From Anoplopoma fimbria (lineage: Eukaryota > Chordata > Actinopteri > Perciformes > Anoplopomatidae), in assembly GCF_027596085.1 (NCBI RefSeq), contig NC_072472.1:19514680-19578679 (forward strand): a stretch of 64,000 nucleotides of DNA. Reading direction: 5' to 3'. The position numbers and the translations under genes are program-made. The notes beneath the pieces were generated by a model that was not told the DNA's origin, did not search any database, and saw only the letters and a program-made list of their open reading frames with translations. Shown piece after piece: positions 1-10,815 of the stretch (within the stretch, counting starts at the first letter, position 1; each line of letters opens with the position of its first letter).

Positions 1-1072
1 TTCAACGCAAGGGAATGACAGCATTTTAGCTAAGTCAAATGATTTTATGAGGTTATATGGTTTCTCCAGTTTGATTCATTCATTTAAATACGATCACAAA
101 AATAATGTTTTTATTTTATGTGATTAATATATTAAAATACCAAAATCACAGATCTAAATAGATAAATAAATCAGTTATTACTTACTTAATGAAACCAAAC
201 AGTACTATGACAATTCAAATATGCTGTTTTTATGCATAGACATTATGTTGGCCTCTGTTCAATGACTGTATATAAAGATGGAAAAAAGCCATACCATAGT
301 AAAAATACATTTCCATGCATGTATTGCCTAAATTCACATTTTTTTTACATTTTTCAATAACATTTTTTTTACATTTTTCCATATAAATATGAATAAGGGC
401 AGCAGAGGGATAAACCTTTCATCTAATTTTGGGAGAAATTTGTCATACAAACGTAGCCTCTGTTGTTGCTTTTCTTATCACCTGGTGGCTACTTAAGTAC
501 CAGCACAGGTGTTTTCCCTTCTGGCTGATTAGAGCTCTGCTATCACACCTCAACAAATGCAACTGTGTGAGATATGAGAGAGATATCCACCGACCACCGT
601 CCTAAAGAGGAGATCTAATTAAGCGAAAAAGTGAAAACACCTGTGCGCTTAAAAAAATGATTGTCCTAGTTTCCTCTCTGTGCAGAGAGAACAAAGACAT
701 TACTGTTACTGTCTGATCCGGTCTGTCTTGTACTTTTTTAAATCATGATTGAGTTGGCAGGCAACTACGTAGTCCAAGGTCCCACATCTACTATTCTACT
801 GCATCCATTGAACAAACAGCCATGACTATCGGAATTCAACATTGTTTTTTATTACATGAAATGTGCTGATTTTGTTTGTAAGAAATGTATAAGAATTTTT
901 AGGGATGTGATTTAAAAGCAAAGATTTAAAAGAAATGTTGCATTTTCATTGGAAATAAGTAAGTTTCTGTGCAGTCTTAGAACCAGAGAACTTAATAAAA
1001 ATTACACACTGCGTGAATAATCTAGACCATCGAGACATGCTGTCCTGAAAACATGACTTATTCATTCATCTT
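1..1072. other. 3' flank of c11orf54, no gene seen
   Basis: AT-rich sequence with no coding exon, RNA gene or recognisable transposon. Bases 848-853 read AATAAA on the minus strand, about 220 bases after the c11orf54 stop codon, and are a reasonable poly(A) signal for that gene. The rest is unassigned. Confidence 0.5.
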
Positions 1073-3504
1073 TTAATCTCGTCCGACTCCGTGGGTGTCT
1101 TGGGGCCTGTCGATGCGGTAGACAAACTCTGCCGGCATGAAGTAGCCCAGGTACTCCACGCTGTCGGGTGTGGTGTCTGTGTAGTAGTGGCCACCTTCTC
1201 CGTGGTGGCTGAAGCAGTGGGTGTGCTCTACGCGCAGGTCCAAACCCTAGATACACAGCAAACGCATGAACAGACGCATTACAAAGCTGTCTACTATGCT
1301 GATTTGTGCTCAACTTATGTCATCTGCCTCACTGAGATGATAGTTTGCTTTACTTACGGGGTCTCTGGATACCAGCACTGACTGGCAGATGAGTGGGGCG
1401 CTGACCTCAAAGTGCTTGAGCCAGTTGTTGACGTCGTCGTTGGTGTCGAGGGGGCAGACCGAGAACTCTCTTGGCTATTGGTATGAGCATATTCAAAGAA
1501 ACAAAAAATCATGGCATTGAACAGTCAGAAGCTAGCAATCGTGTTTTGTGTTGTACTGTCCGATATTTACCATGATGTGGATTTTGGCTTTCCCTTTCTG
1601 GATGATGAAGGTGCCCCCCAGAGCCAGGCTTTTATCAGGGTAGCGCCCTTCAAGAGTCTTCCTCAGGGCCGTCACAAGACTGTGGACTCCTGTTCTCTTC
1701 TTGGCCCGCACCTCAATGACCTGGAGATGAAGAGGTAAAGAGGGCACGACAGCTCAGCCTGAGCAGCCACTTTCCTTTTGTTAATGTTTATGGTCTCAAA
1801 TGTTGGGAGCACAGATATGATGAGGCTGAAGTTCACGCATAACAACTTTAGCAAGTTAATAACTTGCAGATAATTGGGTTTAAGTTCATATACAACCAGA
1901 GGTGATCATTATTTGCCAAAAGCAAAATGACAGAGCATTTTGCACCATCGTTCGCTTGCAGAGACAAGAAGCTGCAGATCTTGTTTGATCAAATAAGACT
2001 CATTACCTTTCCAGACTTCCCCTCACAGGCGTACAGATTGCCCAGCAGTCCAAAGCTGCAGCCAGAGAATTTGTTGCTGTATTTTTCTTGCAGACACTGG
2101 CCATCAGCTGGGTTGATGGAGGCAAAGTAGCTGCCGTTCACTGCAGGCCTTCCCTCTGCTTCGGTCAGAACCAGAGGCATCAGCTGTGGACAAGAACATT
2201 TAATGTTTTTTTTCTCCATTTTATTTTTCCATCTTTAATCATAGCCAGTGAATCCAACCAGAATCAAGTCAGTTGCTTCACTGTGTAGCAACTTGCCTCG
2301 TGCTTGCCAGATGTGCAGCCTTCAGTTAGAAACAGTCCAAACTCCAAACAGAAAGCAAACCTACCTAACCACCCAAACTTTGTCTTTTTCAATCCAATCT
2401 TTACTGACATGCTGACAAAAGATGTTACTGGGGCCGGTTTTTATTGCTTTTTGGCCACTGCTATAGCAAGTCATGGTTTAGCATGTTATGCAAGATGGTA
2501 TCTGGGGATTTCAGTCCAGGGGGAAAGACTGGAGAGTTGGACCCTAAGTGAAGGTCTTTTAGCCAGATGATTCACCTCTGCATTCATTCCAACTATTCTG
2601 CTGGGAACAGCTGCTGCACCGAGGACGAAGGCTCCTGGCAGCTCCACTTCCTTTGATATGGTGTTCATGTTGTATTCCTGGGAAGAACAGAGGCAACATT
2701 ATAACAATCCCATCCCACTACAGGCCATCAATCATTATTCAACACAATCATTTGTAATAAAATCAACCTTGTGCTTTTGAACCAAGGGGACCAGGTACGG
2801 CACACCACCAACATCAGTGATGCGAGGCTTTCCACACAAGCCTGCAGTGTGAGGACAGAGACGACATTAAGAGATGAACAACACGACGCAAATTATATTT
2901 AACAACTTCACAATTCTGATCAAATGCTTATTGTAACAAATATTTCTAGACACGTAAAGATATAATCATATATCTTTAATAATATCAAATAAATTATACT
3001 TTTTTTAAATGGGGAGTTCTTGGCCTAGGAGTCAAAATGAGTATGATTTTACTAAATATACAATGATGCCCTACATTGTATATTTAGTCAAATCATACTC
3101 ATTTTGACACTTGCATGAGGGATTTGATTTGACTCTAATTAAGATTATGCCTCCTAGATTTTTTTACATTATATAAACTATGACTGCACACTGTGGAAGA
3201 ACGCAGTGTACTTGTACTTGATAATGCTCTTACCTTTGACAGGAAACTTGAAGGGCTCCTTGGTGAGATCGGGACAGTCCACAACACTAACCTGAACTTC
3301 TGCAAAGTTGTCTTCCAGTCCTGCTTGCAGTACTGCAACCACCAACAAGTCTTTATTACTCTCTCTATATACATACATAAACTTGCTGCTTCATAAACAT
3401 TCCTATGCTGTGTCACTTGTTTCACTGATGCCCTTACCTCCACGCAGTTCCTCTAAATCTGGGGCGTGCAGCTGAACCTTTTCAGTTTTGCTGATATCTG
3501 CCAT
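1073..3504 (-). CDS. c11orf54: C11orf54 homologue, zinc-binding ester hydrolase family (8 coding exons)
   Basis: Coding exons on the minus strand are 3504-3438, 3332-3234, 2841-2768, 2677-2576, 2183-2007, 1720-1571, 1474-1358 and 1246-1073. Each has GT/AG borders and the phases join to give 319 aa, close to the 315 aa of human C11orf54 (PTD012). The start ATG at 3504 opens a peptide beginning MADISKTEKVQ. Diagnostic stretches are VSVVDCPDLTKEPFKFPVKG in exon 2, VNGSYFASINPADGQCLQEK in exon 5, LGGTFIIQKGKAKIHIM in exon 6 and VEHTHCFSHHGEGGHYY in exon 8. The family binds one zinc through histidines in the C-terminal HTH...H region and shows esterase activity in vitro; its physiological substrate is not settled. 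H270 and H272 are present. The exon 7 acceptor has a weak pyrimidine tract. The gene is head-to-head with taf1d, as in human 11q21, so they probably share a promoter. Confidence 0.93.
3031..3108. repeat. 35-bp near-perfect inverted repeat (hairpin) in a c11orf54 intron
   Basis: Arms 3031-3065 and 3074-3108 are reverse complements with one mismatch, around an 8-base loop. It lies between coding exons 2 and 3 of c11orf54. No flanking target-site duplication was recognised. It could be a fold-back MITE, a template-switch product or a small-RNA precursor. Confidence 0.8.
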
Positions 3505-4174
3505 AACTGTTCTTGAAGTGTAAAGTAGCAGCAGACTGTCAGCGGAGCAGGAATAGCAGCACGGTTGAAGACCAACCAAAGAGTAAGCACGAACAAGATA
3601 GTCCCTACCCCTACATAGTATCCAGTCAGCTTACTGGCATAATTTCCTACATTAAAATAATATATATTTGTCCATTGGTGCTATTGCAGAAATAAGGGGG
3701 GGTTTCTCATTAATTTGACTCAAATGGTACTGATAATCATGTGCATTTATGTCACGTTCTCTTGTTAATGTTAAAAAACGGAGGAATGAAGAGCGGCTCG
3801 TATTGACTGAGGGGATCACAGAGGGAAGACAAACCGGAAGTAGAAAGGCTGAAGCCTCTTACTTCTTTGAGCGAGTTCCGCCCATTCCGGCATGCTCGTT
3901 GGTCATTGGTCAGTTGACTTTTCGTCACGTCGAAGAGCTTCAGGAATTCCGGGTTGGTTCACAAGGAAACACGTGTAGCGTCCACTCTTTTTTATTTTGT
4001 TTTGATGCAGCTACACGTTGTTATGCGACATGAGATAGATGTTTAGTTAATAATCACCCGAGTCCATCCAAAGCTGACATTTAGTTGGAGACATCTTTCG
4101 TTCGAGGCTACAAACTATTTCTTGCCAATGAAGACCTCCTTTCGTTCGATCTCTATACTTTGTTAATTTACACA
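3505..4174. promoter_or_regulatory. Bidirectional promoter region between c11orf54 and taf1d
   Basis: The two start codons point away from each other across only 670 bases. The segment from about 3870 to 3980 holds an inverted CCAAT box (ATTGG at 3905-3909), a CRE-like CGTCACGTCG and an E-box CACGTG at 3970-3975, and no clear TATA box. Both transcription start sites and the 5' untranslated leaders must lie here. The head-to-head layout matches the human locus. Exact start sites cannot be placed from sequence alone. Confidence 0.65.
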
Positions 4175-7100
4175 ATGACTGGAGTGCACACTTCTCTAAC
4201 TGGCACTCAATCCGATGCCACTAGCGGAGTTGATACAGTGGAGTCACGCTCCAGTCACCTGGGAAGCTCCCCTTCAGACTACATGGAGAAAATATCGCGG
4301 TATCTTGAGTCTTCTGTGGGACAGAGCAGACAGGACAAAGTATCCAATGGACCTTCTGAAGCAGAGAGGTAAGTGTGTACTATCCATGTCACAATGATGA
4401 CACAATAACAGTAGCCTGAAGAATGCTCCAGTTTGACTTTCTAAATGTGTAACTGTGCCTCTGCAGTGACTCTGGAGACAGCCTGTTCTTAACCCAGAAG
4501 GAAGTGACGTTACCTGAGGCTGTGAGGTCTAGAAGAGGACATCACTCCAGCAGGAGCTCAAACCCCAAATCTGCTAGAGATCTAGAGGAAAGTGAAGACA
4601 GTTCATCGTCCTCTTCCTACAATGGCCAGCTCAAAACTCACAAGTGGAGGAAAAGAAGTAAATACTACCTGCCTAAATACAGCTTCCCTTTCCTTGAAGA
4701 GCGAAAGTGGAAGCTCAAAGGCGCTCCGTTACCTGACCACAACAAACGCCTTCATGTAAGGATGACCAATACTTAGGTACACATTTGTTTGCCGGTTGGT
4801 GTTGCTGAAGGACTTCAACTAGGGCCTTTTTTACAAATAAGTCTTTCCTTTTTACAGAATTACACGATTGGAGGCTTCTTTAAATGTCTCGGAGAGCTGA
4901 GACAGAGCTGTCGACGAGGACAGAACCTGGAGTCATCTTTACCAACAATTGACATGGATGGGGAGCACATATCTCCATTGTCAGAGTAAGTTTATTTCAT
5001 GGAATAATCATGCTTATTTGAAGTTACGTGTGTATATATATATATATATATTTTAGTGGCACCTAGGAACAGACTTATTTCTAATAAAATTACTCCTTTT
5101 TAAAGTCCAATTTTAGAGAAATGCTACATACAGTTTAATAAAAACATTTTTCTTTAAATAATTTAGAAATGCGTAAGTCTGATTTTCTGGTTTAGTACAG
5201 GGGCAACCCTTGTTAAAGTAGTTGATGATATTAGGATAAATGTGGATGCCATTAAACTTTTGGTTTTGGTGATACTTGAGTTCTTTTGATACAGTTGATC
5301 AAAAAATTATTTGAAATAGACTGAGGGAACAAATCCGTTGGTCAGTAGCAGTTTTTAACAGTTTTGCCTCTTATCTTTTAGACAGAGAGTTCTCTGTTGC
5401 AACAGATGAAGAATAAAATACCTTGGTGGATCCCTCAAGGATCAATTTTAGGGCCACTACATTTTAAATCTATACATGTTAAGCTAGCTCCAACACTGTT
5501 TTGAATAAAACATATTGTGTTACAGAGAAGACCAAGAAAGGTCAGAAGACGAAGACATCAAAGTGGTGGTAAGCAGGCTGTTGAAATCATGCACGTCATT
5601 GCACTATTTTGTTTGTGAACATGGCTATCATCTGTGTGTCACCCTACAGGACAGGAAACTATTCATGGTCTCATCCAAAACAAAGAGCCAACAAACCTGG
5701 TGCAACCAGTTAAAAAAACAAAGGAGTAGGAAAGCTAATAACGCCGGACAAGAAACATCAGGAGGAAGACGAGCTGAGTTGTTACATAAAAAACAAATTC
5801 AGCCATCCATATTGAAGGTCAAACCAAAGTCTTCAGATGCTGAGTGCTCTGGCAATAGAGAGTCTTCCTGCAGAGTTCTGGTCAAGAGGGGGAGGAATGA
5901 TGAAAACGCAACAAAGGACAAAAACTTGGTCAATGATTCTGGCATCTGTGAACCGCGTAAGCTACGAAGAAGTCCAAGGCAAGCCACACAAAAGAGCAGA
6001 GAAGCATCCAAACCTGTAACAGAACAGCCAGGGGACGGACCTGGAAGCCAACATCTCCTCCACAGACTCCCAGACCATAGAAGTGTCACTAAGGAAAAGA
6101 AGAGGAAAAAAGATTTAGAGGGTCGGTGTGCTGCAACGGTTGTGAACATGGAGGTAGAAGAACCTCCCGGTCTCTCTGAGGGTAACAGGGCAGCGCAGAC
6201 CAGTGATGTGCTGGAATTGACTGGAAGAAATGGGATGGAGGACTCGTTAAGTGATGATAACACACTGAGACGTGAGGAGGGAGATATTCCTGATTCAAAA
6301 CAAAAGAATAAACCTGCAGCAGATAGTGTTGGACAGGAAGTGGATGGAAACTTGAGAGTGGAGGATTCTGTGTTTTCAATGAGCTGTAACATGGAGGATG
6401 GTGGAAAGAAGAAGACGATGAAAAGTACTGGCGAGGATGTTGAGCAGTTACAATGTGATACAGTTGCCGAACCTCTAAACGATGGGGCTAACATACAGAA
6501 GAAGAGGAAAAGTAGTGGCGAGGATGTTGAACAGTTACAATCTGGCGCAGTTGCAGAACCTCTAAATGATGGGGCTAACATACAGAAGAAGAAGAAAAGT
6601 ACTGGCGAGGATGTTGAACAGTTACAATCTGGCGCAGTTGCGGAACCTCTAAATGATGGGGCTAACATACAGAAGAAGGAGAAAAGTAGTGGCGAGGATG
6701 TTGAACAGTTACAATATGGCGCAGTTGCAGAACCTCTAAATGATGGGGCTAACATACAGAAGAAGGAGAAGAAGAAAAAAAGTACTGGCGAGGATGTTGA
6801 ACAGTTACAATCAGGCGCAGTTGCAGAACCTCTAAATGATGGGGCAAACATACAGAAGAAGGAGAAGAAGAAGAGGAAAAGTAGTGGCGAGGATGTTGAA
6901 CAGTTACAATCTGGCGCAGTTGCAGAACCTCTAAATGATGGGGCTAATAAGGAGAAGAAGATGAAAAAAAGTAGTGGCGAGGATGTTGAACAGTTACAAT
7001 ATGGCGCAGTTGCAGAACCTCTAAATGATGGGGCAAACATACAGAAGAAGAAGAAGAAGAAAAAAAGTACTGGCGAGGATGTTGAACAGTTACAATCAGG

Positions 7101-9399
7101 CGCAGTTGCAGAACCTCTAAATGATGGGGCTAACATACAGAAGAAGAAGAAGAAAAAAAGTACTGGCGAGGATGTTGAACAGTTACAATATAGCGCAGTT
7201 GCAGAACCTCTAAATGATGGGGCTAACATACAGAAGAAGAAGAAGAAGAAAAGTAGTGGCGAGGATGTTGAACAGTTACAATCTGGCGCAGTTGCAGAAC
7301 CTCTAAATGATGGGGCAAACATACAGAAGAAGAGGAAAAGTAGTGGCGAGGATGTTGAACAGTTACAATATGGCGCAGTTGCAGAACCTCTAAATGATGG
7401 GGCTAACATACAGAAGAAGAAGAAGAAGAAGAGAAAAGTAGTGGCGAGGATGTTGAACAGTTACAATCTGGCGCGGTTGCAGAACCTCTAAATGATGGGG
7501 CTAATATACAGAAGAAGAAGAAAAGTACTGGCGAGGATGTTGAACAGTTACAATATGGCGCAGTTGCAGAACCTCTAAATGATGGGGCAAACATACAGAA
7601 GAAGAAGAAGAAAAAAAGTACTGGCGAGGATGTTGAACAGTTACAATCTGGCGCAGTTGCAGAACCTCTAAATGATGGGGCTAACATACAGAAGAAGGAG
7701 AAGAAGATGAAAAAAAGTACTGGCGAGGATGTTGAACAGTTACAATCAGGCGCAGTTGCAGAACCTCTAAATGATGGGGCTAACATACAGAAGAAGGAGA
7801 AGAAGAAGAGGAAAAGTAGTGGCGAGGATGTTGAACAGTTACAATCTGGCGCAGTTGCAGAACCTCTAAATGATGGGGCTAACATACAGAAGAAGAAGAA
7901 AAAAAGTACTGGCGAGGATGTTGAACAGTTACAATCTGGCACAGTTGCAGAACCTCTAAATGATGGGGCTAACATACAGAAGAAGAAAAAAAGTACTGGC
8001 GAGGATGTTGAACAGTTACAATCTGGCACAGTTGCAGAACCTCTAAATGATGGGGCTAACATACAGAAGAACCTCTAAATGAGAAGAAGAAGAAAAAAGT
8101 ACTGGCGAGGATGTTGAACAGTTACAATCTGGCGCAGTTGCAGAACCTCTAAATGATGGGGCTAACATACAGAAGAAGAAGAAGAAGAAGAAAAAAAGTA
8201 CTGGCGAGGATGTTGAACAGTTACAATCTGGCGCAGTTGCAGAACCTCTTAATGATGGGGCTAACATACAGAAGAAGAAGAAAAGTACTGGCGAGGATGT
8301 TGAACAGTTACAATATGGCGCAGTTGCAGAACCGCTAAATGATGGGGCTAACATACAGAAGAAGAAAAAAAGGAAAAAAGAATTGGGAACTGTAATAACA
8401 GAGGAACATGAAGAAGAGGAGGCATTGAATAGGACTTTCGATTTGCCGCCAGTGTTAACAGAACAGTTAGAAGAATCAGGAAATTGTTTAGAAAATGCTG
8501 CGGCTTCTCAACAAACATTTGAATCCAGTTTTGTAAAAAGGAAAAAGCACAAAAAGAAAAGAGAATCATTCTCTAATGATGCACCTCAAGATGGAGAAGA
8601 GGATTTAGATTTGAACTTCTGTTTTGATGATTCTGTAACCTTGGCTAAAGGTTCAGGGACGTCACTGAAGAAGAAGAGGAAAACTATATTCGAGGGAATG
8701 AATGTCTCTTGCACTCCTATAGAAAATGGAAAGTTTGAAAATGTATATAACCAGAAAACAAACAAGGGCCTTGAATACCAAAAAGCTGAACTGGTGACTA
8801 AGAAAAATAAGAAGAAAATGAGTGAAATATTTAGCTGGGAAGACAAAGTGGCGCAAAGTGATGATTCAGTGTCTGTACGGGGAAAGGAAAAGAAGAGGAA
8901 CTCATCCGTCCTCGTTGCTGATGCAGAGGAAAACGAAGCGCAGACACACAGGGAAAAACCCGGTGTGAGGGCTGACGATTTGGAGGAACTAACTGCTGGG
9001 GTCACAAAACAGAAAAAGAAAAGGAAGAGGAAGATGTCTGAAGTGCAGGACAATGTGGAAAAAGGTCGCGAGCAGGATTTTGAGGAACAAGACAAAAAAT
9101 ATCTGAGTGCTTTGCCTGAATCAACTCTAACATGCAGGAAAAAGAACCGTACAGGAAGTGAAAGTGAACGACTGGAAAGAGCAGGTTTTTCTTCGCCTGG
9201 AAATCCGCCATTAAATGTAACAAGAGACAAGGAAAGGAAGAAGAAATTAAAATCCACCGATAATGTTATGCTTGAGGAAAAGTCGTTGACCAAGTCATGC
9301 CCTATCATACCAGAGACCTCAGACAATATGAAAAACAAGCACCGAAAGCTCAAGAGGAAACTTAATAATCCAAATGAGGACTTCTTTACTGACTATTAG
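4175..9399 (+). CDS. taf1d: TAF1D, RNA polymerase I SL1 subunit, with repeat-expanded C-terminal region; frame broken
   Basis: Coding exons are 4175-4368, 4467-4755, 4858-4985, 5526-5568 and 5650-9399, all with GT/AG borders and matching phases. TAF1D belongs to SL1/TIF-IB, which places TBP at the rDNA promoter in the nucleolus. Homology to human TAF1D (278 aa) lies in DSGDSLFLTQ (residues 66-75), YSFPFLEERKW, IGGFFKCLGELRQS, a DMDGEHISPLSE block and DIKVVDRKLFMVSSK across the exon 4/5 junction. Intron 4 is 81 bases and open, so its retention would also keep frame. After residue ~219 comes a lysine-rich tail unlike the human protein: non-repeat sequence to ~475, then 21 repeat units, then 338 open codons ending in TAG at 9397-9399. 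A one-base loss near 7430 brings a stop at 7489-7491, giving an 831-aa product as sequenced; with one open frame it would be about 1,467 aa. The start ATG was chosen because the upstream in-frame sequence has no other ATG. Confidence 0.88.
5270..5485 (+). mobile_element. LINE reverse-transcriptase relic in taf1d intron 3
   Basis: Broken frames on the plus strand read FDTVDQKII, then SYLLDREFSVATDE, then IPQGSILGPLHF. These match, in order, conserved reverse-transcriptase blocks of fish non-LTR elements (L2/Rex-like), including the PQGS-LGPL motif. Frameshifts separate them and both ends are missing, so this is a dead fragment within the 540-base intron 4986-5525. Confidence 0.75.
6421..8372 (+). 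repeat. taf1d: Coding minisatellite: 21 tandem units of about 85-105 bp in taf1d exon 5
   Basis: Each unit encodes a 25-residue core, S(S/T) followed by GEDVEQLQSGAVAEPLNDGA and NIQ, then a linker of 4-8 residues that is nearly all Lys with some Glu, Arg or Met. GGCGAGGATGTTGA recurs near 6430, 6517, 6604, 6691, 6787, 6886, 6976, 7071, 7163, 7258, 7344, 7443, 7530, 7623, 7721, 7820, 7911, 7998, 8104, 8203 and 8290. Units differ mainly at S/T, at the residue after EQLQ (Ser or Tyr) and in linker length. Unit 1 is the most divergent and unit 6 lacks the IQ tail. Units 5-6 and 15-16 share a linker (KKEKKKRK) and variant order, suggesting block duplication. Confidence 0.97.
7425..8100 (+). pseudogene. 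taf1d: Out-of-frame segment of the taf1d repeat array
   Basis: Between units 11 and 12 (about 7430-7437) one G is missing from the AAGAGGAAA linker seen in other units, shifting the frame by -1 and giving TAA at 7489-7491. Units 12-18 stay open in the new frame up to TAA at 8076-8078. At 8066-8085 unit 18 is joined to a displaced copy of AACCTCTAAATGA and then to the next lysine linker. This rearrangement returns units 19-21 and the C-terminal 338 codons to the original frame. The shifted segment itself keeps an open repeat reading. It may be a real allele or a sequence or assembly error in a purine-rich repeat. Confidence 0.85.
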
Positions 9400-10380
9400 T
9401 CAATAATTGGATGAAACTTACTGATTACTGATGCAGCAGCATACAGGACTGTATATTTGTTAGATGGACAGTGTTAAAGGGAAAATGTGAAAGGTTTTCT
9501 TTATGATATGGATTTTGTTTTGTATCAAAGCATTTTGACTGAAAAAGTTTTCAACCTTTTTGGTGTTGAGATGAACTGAAAAATAACACACCATAACAAA
9601 CCACAATGATTACCTTTTTTTTAAGTTTTTTAAAACATTACATTTTTAAAATAACATTAAATGATTGTTATCAAATTGTTTGTGATCACTCTTGAATGTG
9701 AAACAAATTACCCCGAAAATGTCCTTGTATCGTGTTTATATCTGTATTTTCAGTGTTTTGAATGTACAGTAACCCCATTGTCAGGTTGACAAATCCGGAA
9801 CATATATGTACACTTAATCTGCCATCTAATGGGCATTTGGCTCTCACAGTCTGATAAGGGGAAGTGCCATCTTTTCTTAAACTTGTCTTGTTTTAGTATT
9901 TTGCCCAGCCACAAAAAAAATGCATAAAAAGATGATTTGTTCCCTGTGCATTGCCTTGGAAGGCATATCAGTATGCCTTCCAAGGTTTAGCAGCAACTCC
10001 ACTGCTGCAGCAACCTGTGGCCTTTTATTGCATACATCTGGAAGTCTGACGGACTATCAGTGTTTGTGAGAGTTGTTACAAAGTGCACCTTAGTCAGCAC
10101 CATTCATGGGGTTAATAGGTAATATAGAGCCACTGCTTTAGGTAACATTGTCAAGAGAGTGTGTACGTGCTATACATTTAGTAAGGGGAGTTTCAATAAC
10201 CTATGGGAACAGTAACTTAGTTACTGACTGTTAGGTAATAAGTAATTTATGTCCTACTGAAAACTTGAGTCAATCCTAGGCTAAGGTTTAAAGCATGAAA
10301 ACAAAGCTGTAATTGTATTTTTAGTCCTCGCTTTCTTGTTATATTATTTCCACTAGCCTTTTGTTTTTCTTAAACATGTC
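9400..10380 (+). other. taf1d 3' untranslated region and taf1d-aspa spacer
   Basis: An ATTAAA at 9656-9661 followed by GT-rich sequence is the likeliest taf1d poly(A) signal, about 260 bases after the stop. A perfect 14-bp hairpin (arms 9954-9967 and 9972-9985, loop TCAG) lies farther down. No exon, RNA gene or transposon was recognised in the rest. Confidence 0.5.
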
Positions 10381-10815
10381 GAGTGTTTTTATTTTGAAGG
10401 CCATGACCGGAAGTAGTGCGTCCCGACGAGTCTAGCGTCAGAGACTTACCTGTTAAATCGTACGTATAAAAACATTGTTGATTACATTTTATTTCGGAGG
10501 AACGTCACCGGAAACGAATAGTTAATCCTTCCCGTGAGTCTTACGGCGAAAAGGTAAACAAAGGGAGGAACCTTGTCAACGGGAGTTTCGCGTGTAACTC
10601 GAGATGTCGCGCACGAACTCAGCGCATCCTGTACGCGCGGTGATCGACCACGAACAGCCGGCGGGCACGTTACGTAAGCGCGCAGCCGCGGCAGGCATTT
10701 AAAACAGTGCGAAGCTCCAGCTGGAAACTTTTTTTTTCACCCTCTGCCCCCAACAGAGCCAACGAGGAGCAGCGCGTCTTCATCCGGACCCTGCGCAGTA
10801 ACGATAAACCCAGAC
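10381..10815 (+). promoter_or_regulatory. aspa: aspa promoter and 5' leader, CpG-rich
   Basis: CpG density rises sharply from about 10400 and stays high through the first coding exon. An ETS-type ACCGGAAGT occurs at 10406-10414. No TATA box stands at a convincing distance from the start codon, which suits a CpG-island promoter. The transcription start cannot be fixed from sequence. Confidence 0.6.

Noticed and set aside
4369..4466. Possible C/D snoRNA in taf1d intron 1 (ATGATGA at 4394-4400), because human TAF1D hosts snoRNAs
   Set aside because: The only CTGA follows after about 15 bases, no second D box or closing stem is present, and the intron is too short after the C box.
5515..5649. 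Start of the taf1d large exon at an ATG-like codon at 5515, with 5569-5649 as coding
   Set aside because: A proper acceptor ends at 5525, and GTAAGC at 5569 with CCTACAG ending at 5649 defines an 81-base intron. Removing it restores DIKVVDRKLFMVSSK, which matches human TAF1D.
5799..7409. Long open frame of 536 codons on the minus strand opposite the taf1d array (with more at 7403-8062 and 8043-8354)
   Set aside because: It is the mirror of the 3-base-periodic repeat. Poly-Lys codons read as Phe/Leu/Ser runs on the other strand. It has no homology, and the plus-strand reading continues a recognised gene.
6421..8372. CRISPR-like regular repeats
   Set aside because: The repeats are contiguous and coding, with no unique spacers, and lie in a vertebrate exon.
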